DNA from: an uncultured Ilumatobacter sp. | Lineage (GTDB): Bacteria > Actinomycetota > Acidimicrobiia > Acidimicrobiales > Ilumatobacteraceae | Length of the DNA: 64,000 nt | Direction: 5' to 3' | NCBI GenBank assembly: GCA_905480335.1 | Contig: CAJQPY010000004.1 | Coordinates: forward strand, 124,001 to 188,000 | In this document: positions 58,119 to 64,000 of the stretch, one piece after another | Position numbering within the stretch: position 1 is the stretch's first letter | How the letters are laid out: every line of letters starts with the position of its first letter | Notes under the pieces: model-generated | What the model was told of the DNA's origin: nothing | Databases searched by the model: none | Seen by the model: only the letters and a program-made list of their open reading frames with translations | Made by a program: the position numbers and the translations under genes

Positions 58119-59132
58119 GTGAGCACATTCAAGGCCCTTGTCCTTCGCGAATCCGAGAAGGGAAACCCGAAGTCTGCTGCTGCGTCGATTGAGGATCTGA
58201 CCGACGACGATTTGCCGACGTACGGTGGTTCGGAGATGGTGACTGTCGATATCGACTGCTCGTCGCTCAACTACAAGGACGGTATGGCGCTGACCGGCAA
58301 GGGTCGGATCATCCGGTCCTTTCCGATGGTTCCCGGTATCGATTTCTCAGGGACCGTGGTGTCGTCGGAATCTGCCCGCTTCGCACCGGGTGATGGCGTA
58401 GTGCTGACCGGTTGGGCTGTGGGGGAGCGATACTGGGGAGGCTACTCGCAGCGTCAGCGGGTGAAGGCCGACTGGCTTGTTGCCCGCCCGGCGTCGATGA
58501 CCAGTGTGCAGGCAATGGGCATCGGGACTGCGGGGCTCACCTCGATGTTGTGTGTTCTTGGCCTGGAAGGCGGAGCTGTTGCACCCACCGACGGGCCGGT
58601 CGTCGTGACCGGAGCGGCTGGCGGTGTCGGCAGCGTGGCAATCGCGTTGCTAAGCAATCTCGGGTACGACGTGACCGCGGTGACCGGTCGACCCGAGGAA
58701 CACGATTATCTCCGGTCGCTCGGTGCGGCGGCGTTCCTGACCCGCCAGGAGATGTCGGAAGCCCCGAAGCCGCTCGAAACCGAGACATGGGCGGGAGCGG
58801 TGGATGCGGTCGGCTCGACAATGCTCGCCAAGATCATCGCCCAGACCAAGTATCAGGGTGTCGTCACCGCCTGCGGGTTGGCCGGAGGCGTCGACCTGCC
58901 GAGCACGGTGATGCCATTCATCCTGCGCGGTGTGCGGCTCCAGGGAATCGACTCGGTGAGTGCGCCGCTCGCCGACCGTGAGGCGGCCTGGGCCCGACTC
59001 GCCACCGACCTCCCGGCTGATCTGCTCGACGCGATGACCGACGTCGTGCCGATGAGCAGGTTGCCCGAGCAGGGTGCTGCGATCATGGCCGGACAGACGC
59101 GCGGCCGCCTCGTCGTCGACCCCGCCACCTGA
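58119..59132 (+). CDS. acuI: acrylyl-CoA reductase-like MDR oxidoreductase (AcuI/YhdH family)
   Basis: A 337-aa zinc-free medium-chain reductase. SLNYKDGMALTGKGRIIRSFP and VPGIDFSGTVV near the N-terminus and the NADPH motif VVVTGAAGGVGSVAIALL identify the AcuI/YhdH group, which reduces acryloyl-CoA to propionyl-CoA, important in propionate and DMSP metabolism. GTG 58119 starts the homology (VSTFKALVL), against the 426-aa ORF; CAGTCT lies 8 nt upstream. Its stop codon is part of the palindrome shared with leuD. Confidence 0.9.
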   Translation: MSTFKALVLRESEKGNPKSAAASIEDLTDDDLPTYGGSEMVTVDIDCSSLNYKDGMALTGKGRIIRSFPMVPGIDFSGTVVSSESARFAPGDGVVLTGWAVGERYWGGYSQRQRVKADWLVARPASMTSVQAMGIGTAGLTSMLCVLGLEGGAVAPTDGPVVVTGAAGGVGSVAIALLSNLGYDVTAVTGRPEEHDYLRSLGAAAFLTRQEMSEAPKPLETETWAGAVDAVGSTMLAKIIAQTKYQGVVTACGLAGGVDLPSTVMPFILRGVRLQGIDSVSAPLADREAAWARLATDLPADLLDAMTDVVPMSRLPEQGAAIMAGQTRGRLVVDPAT

Positions 59133-59171
59133 ACGCTATATCCGGTGTCAGGCACCGGATAAAGCGTTCAG
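59129..59171. terminator. bidirectional terminator built from the acuI and leuD stop codons
   Basis: CTGAACGCT and AGCGTTCAG (outer) plus TATCCGGTG and CACCGGATA (inner) pair around a 5-nt loop, 18 bp with one mismatch. The outer arms contain the TGA stops of the two convergent genes. The core GGTGTCAGGCACC is itself palindromic. It is short of a U-run but symmetric, so it could end both transcripts. Confidence 0.7.
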
Positions 59172-59755
59172 CGGGGGAGGTAGGAGGGTCGCTGGTCCTC
59201 GTAGGCGTCGATGGCGCCGGCCTTGCCCATGGTGATGCCGATGTCGTCGAGTCCGTTGAGGAAGCGATGCTGCACATCGGACGGCATCGGGAAGGCTTCG
59301 TCGATCCCGGCAGCAGGCACTTCGACCTTGAGTTGCTCGACATCGACCAGGATGGAGGTCTGCGGGTCGGCCTCGATTGCGGCCCAGATCGCTTCGGCCG
59401 TGGCCTCGGGCACCACGACCGGCACAAGGCCGTTCTTGGTGCAGTTGTTCTTGAAGATGTCGGAGAAGCTCGGCGCGATGACGGCATCAAACCCGTACTG
59501 CTGGATCGCCCAGACGGCGTGCTCACGTGACGAGCCGACACCGAACGCCGGCCCTGCAACGAGGATGTTTGCGCCGCTGTAGCGCTCGTCGTTGAGGACA
59601 AAGTCCTGTTCGTCACGCCAGGCCGAGAATAGGCCCTTCTCGAAGCCGGTTCGCTCGACCTGTTTCAACCAGACCGCGGGGATGATTTGGTCGGTGTCGA
59701 CGTCGCTGCGCTTCAGGGGGACACCGGTTCCGGTGATGATCTGCACAGCTTTCAT
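59168..59755 (-). CDS. leuD: 3-isopropylmalate dehydratase small subunit
   Basis: A 195-aa swivel domain that partners LeuC in isomerising 2- to 3-isopropylmalate. [22 protein letters not shown] and [21 protein letters not shown] are the family signatures; [15 protein letters not shown] follows. ATG 59755 overlaps the leuC stop as ATGA, so the 264-aa ORF is over-extended. Second gene of leuCD. Confidence 0.96.
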   Translation of the reverse strand: MKAVQIITGTGVPLKRSDVDTDQIIPAVWLKQVERTGFEKGLFSAWRDEQDFVLNDERYSGANILVAGPAFGVGSSREHAVWAIQQYGFDAVIAPSFSDIFKNNCTKNGLVPVVVPEATAEAIWAAIEADPQTSILVDVEQLKVEVPAAGIDEAFPMPSDVQHRFLNGLDDIGITMGKAGAIDAYEDQRPSYLPR

Positions 59756-61161
59756 GACTGGCTCCCCTCCAGGTCGGCGGGCGTACAGAACGTCCCTTTC
59801 ACAGCGGTGGCCGCGGCGACGGCGGGGGAGACGAGGTGGGTCCGTCCGCCCGGTCCCTGACGGCCCTCGAAGTTGCGGTTTGAGGTCGAGGCTGCCCGCT
59901 CGCGGGGAGCCAACTTGTCGGGGTTCATCGCGAGGCACATCGAGCAGCCGGGCTCGCGCCAATCAGCTCCGGCAGCGATGAAGATCTCGTCGAGTCCTTC
60001 CTTGAGCGCCTGGTTCCTGACCCGGTGGCTGCCGGGCACGATCATCACGCGCGGCACGGTGACCGTGCGGCCCTGCATCACGGCGGCCGCGGCTCGGAGG
60101 TCCTCGATTCGGCTGTTCGTGCACGAGCCGATGAACACCGTGTCGACGCTCACGTCGCGCATCGACGTCCCGGCTTCAAGGCCCATGTAGTCGAGTGCGC
60201 GCTGCACGGTTTCCTGTGTTGTTGGGTTGTCGAAACTCATGGGGTCTGGGATCGGTGAGTCGATCGACGCAACTTGTCCGGGGTTTGTGCCCCAGGTGAC
60301 GTGTGGTTCGATCCGGGTGGCATCGAGGACGACTTTGGAGTCCCAGACAGCGTCGTCGTCGGAGAAGAGTTGATTCCAGTCGGCTACAGCGGCGTCCCAG
60401 TCGGCACCGGTGGGCGCCTGGTCGCGTCCCTTGAGGTAGTCGAAAGTGGTCTGATCTGGTGCTATCAGTCCCGCCTTGGCACCGGCTTCGATCGACATGT
60501 TGCAGACGGTCATCCGGCCCTCCATCGACAGGGCGCGAATCGCGGAGCCGCGATACTCGATGACGTGACCGAGTCCGCCGCCTGTGCCGATCTCGCCGAG
60601 GATCGCAAGGATGACGTCCTTGGCCGTGACACCGGGTTGGAGGTCGCCGTCGACAGTCACCGACATCCACTTCGGCCGCTCCTGCGGGAGTGTCTGGGTC
60701 GCGAGGACGTGCTCGACCTCACTCGTGCCAATGCCGAACGCGAGCGCACCGAACGCACCGTGTGTCGCCGTGTGTGAGTCACCGCACACGATCGTCATGC
60801 CGGGCATCGTGCGCCCCTGCTCGGGGCCGATCACGTGGACGATGCCCTGGTCGGGGTCGCCCATCGGGAAGTTGGTGATACCGAACTCGGCGGTGTTCAC
60901 CCGGAGCGTGTCGACCTGCTTGGCCGAGATCGGATCAGCGATCGGCTGATCGATGTGCTCGGTCGGGACGTTGTGGTCCTCGGTCGCAATGGTGAGCTCG
61001 GGGCGGCGCACCGAGCGTCCGGTGAGTCGCAGGCCGTCGAAGGCCTGCGGGCTCGTGACTTCGTGGACGAGGTGGAGGTCGATGTAGATGAGGTCGGGTT
61101 CGCCGTCACCCGACTGGACGAGGTGGCGCTCCCACACTTTTTCCGGCAGTGTTTGTCCCAC
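59752..61161 (-). CDS. leuC: 3-isopropylmalate dehydratase large subunit
   Basis: A 469-aa aconitase-family enzyme with a 4Fe-4S cluster. Cluster cysteines lie in [15 protein letters not shown] and [34 protein letters not shown] is the substrate-binding signature. GTG 61161 has GAGGAG upstream. The -10 TATGAT lies within the palindrome at 61189-61207, so a repressor there should block initiation. LeuB is not in the window. Confidence 0.97.
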   Translation of the reverse strand: MGQTLPEKVWERHLVQSGDGEPDLIYIDLHLVHEVTSPQAFDGLRLTGRSVRRPELTIATEDHNVPTEHIDQPIADPISAKQVDTLRVNTAEFGITNFPMGDPDQGIVHVIGPEQGRTMPGMTIVCGDSHTATHGAFGALAFGIGTSEVEHVLATQTLPQERPKWMSVTVDGDLQPGVTAKDVILAILGEIGTGGGLGHVIEYRGSAIRALSMEGRMTVCNMSIEAGAKAGLIAPDQTTFDYLKGRDQAPTGADWDAAVADWNQLFSDDDAVWDSKVVLDATRIEPHVTWGTNPGQVASIDSPIPDPMSFDNPTTQETVQRALDYMGLEAGTSMRDVSVDTVFIGSCTNSRIEDLRAAAAVMQGRTVTVPRVMIVPGSHRVRNQALKEGLDEIFIAAGADWREPGCSMCLAMNPDKLAPRERAASTSNRNFEGRQGPGGRTHLVSPAVAAATAVKGTFCTPADLEGSQS

Positions 61162-61188
61162 GGGTTCTCTCCTCGGTCAATCTTGCGC

Positions 61189-61207
61189 TATCCCATCATA
61201 TGGGATA
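61189..61207. promoter_or_regulatory. palindromic operator between leuC and the IclR-type regulator gene
   Basis: TATCCCAT-CAT-ATGGGATA, a perfect 8-bp inverted repeat with a 3-nt spacer. It contains the leuC -10 (TATGAT, minus strand) and touches the regulator -10 (TACATT at 61206-61211). Likely binding site of the adjacent IclR protein. Confidence 0.75.
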
Positions 61208-61211
61208 CATT
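61206..61211 (+). promoter_or_regulatory. -10 element of the IclR-type regulator gene
   Basis: TACATT, 9 nt before ATG 61221, overlapping the operator end; autoregulation is implied. Confidence 0.4.
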
Positions 61212-61220
61212 TCTCCGGAT

Positions 61221-61865
61221 ATGAACATCGTAACCGGTGTGGGCGTGCTTGACAAAGCGATGACCATTGTGCATTCGATTGCCGAACGCCCCCAAGCACT
61301 GACGCAGCTGCAGGAGTCGACTGGCTTCCCGCGGGCGACGGTTCACCGTCTGGCCACGGCGTTGGAGTCGCACGGCCTGCTGCGCCGAGATGCCGAAGGT
61401 CGCTTCGAACTCGGTCACGGGCTGGTGGCACTCGGCCACGCCGCGCAGACGCGGTTTCCACTTGTCGAGCTTGCCCGGCCGATCCTGTCCCAGTTGCGGG
61501 ACCGCACCGGCGAGAGCGTGCAGTTTTTCGTCCAGGAGGGCACCCAGCGGCGATGCGTCCTGTCGCTCGAAACCCCACATGGGTTGCGTTGGATCGTGCC
61601 CGAAGGTTCGGTGTTTCCGCTCGATGCCGGCTCGGCGGGGCGGGTGCTCTCCGGAGACGCCATCGATGGCTGGGTCGAAAGCATCGGCGAGCGTGAGCCC
61701 GGTGTCGCCTCGGTCAGCGCCCCGGTCGCAGGTTCGGGCGAGACCATCATCGCTGCCGTCTCGGTGAGCGGCCCGATCGAGCGGCTCAGTCAGCAGCCCG
61801 GCGAGCGCTTCGGTGACGCGGTGATCGCAGCAGCCGCCGAGCTGTCACGTGCGCTCGTCACCTGA
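61221..61865 (+). CDS. IclR-family transcriptional regulator (NdgR/LtbR-like)
   Basis: A 214-aa regulator. The winged HTH is QALTQLQESTGFPRATVHRL near residues 25-45, followed by the effector domain with VQFFVQEGTQRRCVLSLETP and SVSAPVAGSGETIIAAVSVSG. In Corynebacterium and Streptomyces the LtbR/NdgR regulator sits divergently next to leuCD and represses it in response to branched-chain amino acids; this gene has the same position. ATG 61221 is preferred over upstream codons, which overlap the operator. Confidence 0.9.
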   Translation: MNIVTGVGVLDKAMTIVHSIAERPQALTQLQESTGFPRATVHRLATALESHGLLRRDAEGRFELGHGLVALGHAAQTRFPLVELARPILSQLRDRTGESVQFFVQEGTQRRCVLSLETPHGLRWIVPEGSVFPLDAGSAGRVLSGDAIDGWVESIGEREPGVASVSAPVAGSGETIIAAVSVSGPIERLSQQPGERFGDAVIAAAAELSRALVT

Positions 61866-61878
61866 GGCGAACCTCAGC

Positions 61879-62523
61879 TTAGGTCGATTCGCCGCCCGGC
61901 TTCCAGAGCGTCGCAACGAGGTCGCGCTCCAGCGCCTTCTCGACGACCTCGGCGGGCACGTCGATCGCGGCGTGATCTTTGATCATGGCAGCGGCGTTGG
62001 GTCGATCTACGGCATCGATCCATGACTCGGCCTCCCACAGCGCCCCGCGGCGCAGCGCCTTTGCGCAATGCACATAGGCCTCCTCCACGGCGACCACGAC
62101 GACGACCTTGGCCGGGCGGCCTCCGACGGCGAATCGCTCGCCGAGGTCCGGATCTGTCGACAGCTGCGCCACGCCGTTGATGCGGAGCGTCTCGTTCAGC
62201 CCGGGGATCAGGAATAGCAGTGCGACGCGAGCGTTGTCGACGACGTTCTCGAACGAATCGAGTCGGTTGTTGCCCGAGTAGTCGGCCCACCCGACGTGGT
62301 GTTCATCGAGCATCTCGACGAACCCGGGGGCGCCGCCCTTCGGCGAGCCATCGCAGCGGCCGTCGCGGTCGGCGGTGGAGAGCACGAAGAACGGCGACTT
62401 CGCAAGGAAGTCGCGGCAGTGCTCGTCGAGTGCCCCGATCACCTTGGTGACTGCACCCCCCGCCGCTGGTCGATAGAACTGGCGGAGGTCACCGACGGAC
62501 TCGATCGTCATGCGGGTCATCAT
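61879..62523 (-). CDS. MSMEG_1061-type PPOX flavoprotein
   Basis: A 214-aa FMN-binding split-barrel protein. FLAKSPFFVLSTADRDGRCDGSPKGGAPGFV and NRLDSFENVVDNARVALLFLIPGLNETLRINGVA are hallmarks of the family; RRGALWEAESW marks the C-terminus. The enzymatic function is unknown. The start may be M1 (62523) or M5 (62511). Convergent with the IclR-type regulator gene, 13 bp away. Confidence 0.9.
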   Translation of the reverse strand: MMTRMTIESVGDLRQFYRPAAGGAVTKVIGALDEHCRDFLAKSPFFVLSTADRDGRCDGSPKGGAPGFVEMLDEHHVGWADYSGNNRLDSFENVVDNARVALLFLIPGLNETLRINGVAQLSTDPDLGERFAVGGRPAKVVVVVAVEEAYVHCAKALRRGALWEAESWIDAVDRPNAAAMIKDHAAIDVPAEVVEKALERDLVATLWKPGGEST

Positions 62524-62582
62524 CGCGCGGTTGGGTTGTGAACGCGCTCGCTTGAGTCGTTGAATGCCGGATGGCCTGACGA

Positions 62583-62608
62583 TCCGAACAGCCCGACGGC
62601 TGTTCGGA
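62583..62608 (-). terminator. hairpin after the DoxX-like gene
   Basis: TCCGAACAGCC and GGCTGTTCGGA form an 11-bp stem around CGAC immediately past the stop at 62609. No clear U-run follows. Confidence 0.5.
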
Positions 62609-63070
62609 CTACGCAGCGTTGACCGTAGTGGTGTTCAGGGTGGGTGCCGCCTGGCGAGCGATCCGCCACAGCGCGACGGCGATGGGGATCTGCAGTGGGA
62701 GCCGAACCCAGTTGACGACGCGGCCGGCTCCAACAGCGGTTCCGACCGACCGCGACATCTTGCCGTCGACCGGTTTGACCTCGACGTTGTTGATCGCCAT
62801 GTCGATGTTGGCCGGGAAGACAGCAACGACGAGGGCAATCAGGCTCAGCGCCGACGCTCGACGGGTGCGTGCCGGCAGCAGCCCGAGCCCGAGCGCGATC
62901 TCGGCCGCCCCGCTGACAGAGTTGGCGAGGCGCTTGTCGCGGAACCACTCGGGCACGATCGACTCGAAGAAGTCGGGTCGGGCGAAGTGCATCACCCCGG
63001 CTCCCGTGAAGAATGCTGCGGCAAGGCTGGTCGATGGTCGTGGCACCGTCCCATTCAACTCGACGCGCAT
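62609..63070 (-). CDS. DoxX-like membrane protein
   Basis: A 153-aa protein with about four hydrophobic segments. FFTGAGVMHFARPDFFESIVP and SVSGAAEIALGLGLLPARTRR are typical of the DoxX/MauE-like family of small membrane proteins, of which some take part in thiol redox processes. No conserved Cys is seen, so a redox role is doubtful. A hairpin follows the gene. Confidence 0.85.
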   Translation of the reverse strand: MRVELNGTVPRPSTSLAAAFFTGAGVMHFARPDFFESIVPEWFRDKRLANSVSGAAEIALGLGLLPARTRRASALSLIALVVAVFPANIDMAINNVEVKPVDGKMSRSVGTAVGAGRVVNWVRLPLQIPIAVALWRIARQAAPTLNTTTVNAA

Positions 63071-63115
63071 CTCGCCTGACTGCTCAGGCTGCCACGCGTG
63101 CCGAAATGTTGCGGT

Positions 63116-64000
63116 TCAGTATGTTGCGACCAGTTCGATCACGAAGATCATGTCGGTGTCGGCAGGTAGCCCGCCCTGAGGGTTGCCGTCGGGCCCGAAC
63201 CCGTCTTCGGGCGGGATGATGATCGCTCGTCGGCCGCCGACCTTCATTCCGTCCATCCCTTCGAGTAGACCGGGCAACAAGCCCTCCTCGAACGGGATCT
63301 GGACTGGGTCGCTCCAGTTGCTCTCGATCGCAACGCCGTTGTCGCCTCGAAAGTTTACGTAGAGGATCAACGCTGTGTCGCCCTGTTTGAGCTCGGGTCC
63401 GTCTCCCACTACGAGGTCCACGTATTCAGTGGCTGAGACACCCTCGGCTGTCGACAACGGCACGCCTGGCTCGGTCGGGGCGTCCTCGGGGTCGACGCTG
63501 GCGACCACGGCGCGGACGTCGATGACAAACGTGAGCGATTCGTTCTCCCCGATGACTTCTCCGCGAGGGGCCTCGCCGTACGCCAGGTCGGACGGAATAT
63601 CGAGTTGCACCTGTTCGCCGGTTTGGGCACCGACCAGACCCTCCTCCCAACCTTGGATTACGCTTCCGCTTCCGAGGACCACTGGGAACGGCTCGCCGCG
63701 GTCGTAGCTGTTGTCGAATTCCACGCCATCGGAGGAACGGACACCTACATAGTCGACGATCACGGTGTCGCCGTCCGCAGCGGCGTTGCCGGTGCCTGCG
63801 ACGATCACGGTGCGGTCGAGTTCGGTCGGAAGCTCCTCAGGTAATTCGACCTCTGGCTTGTCCGGATTCTCTGCAGGGACCGGTGTTGCAGCGGTCGACG
63901 GGATCTCCGCATCGCCCTCGGCGTCTGCCTCGGTGGTATCCGGCTCACCGTCGGACTTGGAGTCCGAGCCACCGCATGCAGCGAGTGAGAGGGCGGCAAT
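63116..64000 (-). CDS. lipoprotein with two FKBP-type peptidyl-prolyl isomerase domains (5' end outside window)
   Basis: The track shows 230 aa from an internal start, but the frame stays open to the window edge, giving 295 codons. The visible start IAALSLAACGGSDSKSDG is the end of a lipoprotein signal with the lipobox Cys. An acidic linker leads to FKBP domain 1 (GDTVIVDYVGVRSSDGVEFD, IQGWEEGLVGAQTGEQ) and a second, more divergent domain (LLPGLLEGMDGMKVGGRRAI and DTDMIFVIELVAT). It should sit outside the membrane and assist protein folding. The true start lies beyond the right edge. Confidence 0.9.
   Translation of the reverse strand: MAALSLAACGGSDSKSDGEPDTTEADAEGDAEIPSTAATPVPAENPDKPEVELPEELPTELDRTVIVAGTGNAAADGDTVIVDYVGVRSSDGVEFDNSYDRGEPFPVVLGSGSVIQGWEEGLVGAQTGEQVQLDIPSDLAYGEAPRGEVIGENESLTFVIDVRAVVASVDPEDAPTEPGVPLSTAEGVSATEYVDLVVGDGPELKQGDTALILYVNFRGDNGVAIESNWSDPVQIPFEEGLLPGLLEGMDGMKVGGRRAIIIPPEDGFGPDGNPQGGLPADTDMIFVIELVATY

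Overview
The window is a gene-dense stretch of a high-GC actinobacterial chromosome. That placement is inferred from gene content: a mycothiol-dependent maleylpyruvate isomerase-like protein, a Ddn-type F420 nitroreductase, MSMEG_1061-type flavoproteins, a SUNSET-domain protein, PASTA kinase-like proteins, an HisN-type phosphatase, a type-2 PyrF and an actinobacterial leu attenuator. The iscS-mnmA-(metE-like)-ligA order resembles the mycobacterial arrangement. A marine Acidimicrobiia relative such as Ilumatobacter fits, but this is a guess. I see no rRNA, tRNA, CRISPR, insertion sequence or phage gene.

Layout. 1-10.7 kb: a GNAT (cut by the left edge), cytochrome P450, EamA exporter, mycothiol-dependent enzyme, NfuA, small GNAT, SelO, HisN plus enoyl-CoA hydratase, an atypical SDR, a broken gene and a PAP2 membrane enzyme. 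10.8-14.6 kb: a coxS-coxL-coxM molybdenum hydroxylase operon of form II. 14.8-17.9 kb: K+ channel, HAD phosphatase, membrane protein and cobalamin-binding protein. 18.4-21 kb: an ABC exporter with one ATPase and two permeases. 21-24.6 kb: PPOX flavoprotein, an HD-domain protein of possible diiron-oxygenase type, and a second, orphan form II coxL. 25.4-30.3 kb: SulP transporter, dxs, methyltransferase and cspA. 30.5-37 kb: iscS, mnmA, membrane protein, MetE-like protein and ligA. 37-46.9 kb: a PASTA pseudokinase, SDR, SCP2, an NSAR/MenC plus GNAT pair, serA, pyrF, ferredoxin and SUNSET protein. 46.9-50.2 kb: leuA behind a leucine attenuator, and a DEAD-box helicase. 50.4-56.7 kb: a second ABC exporter, a homocysteine methyltransferase/MTHFR fusion, MOSC, Ddn-like protein and a Ser/Thr kinase. 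56.8-64 kb: MFS, AcuI, leuDC with a divergent IclR regulator, PPOX, DoxX and a double-FKBP lipoprotein (cut by the right edge).

Regulation. At least twenty transcription units begin with a TANNNT hexamer 6-9 nt before an ATG or GTG and no Shine-Dalgarno, so leaderless transcription appears to be the default start mode. Internal operon genes instead overlap by ATGA or GTGA. Leucine synthesis is under two visible controls: a 12-codon leader peptide with four consecutive Leu codons and a terminator before leuA, and an 8+3+8 palindrome between leuC and the IclR-type regulator.

Most notable leads: the orphan form II CoxL coupled to an HD-domain protein; the PASTA protein lacking the catalytic HRD aspartate; a divergent promoter in which two -10 hexamers share their central TA; the NSAR/N-acyltransferase pair; and a 16-codon leaderless ORF resembling an amidase N-terminus in front of the methyltransferase/MTHFR fusion. 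Two stretches (7794-8642 and 24624-25441) contain no gene I can recognise.
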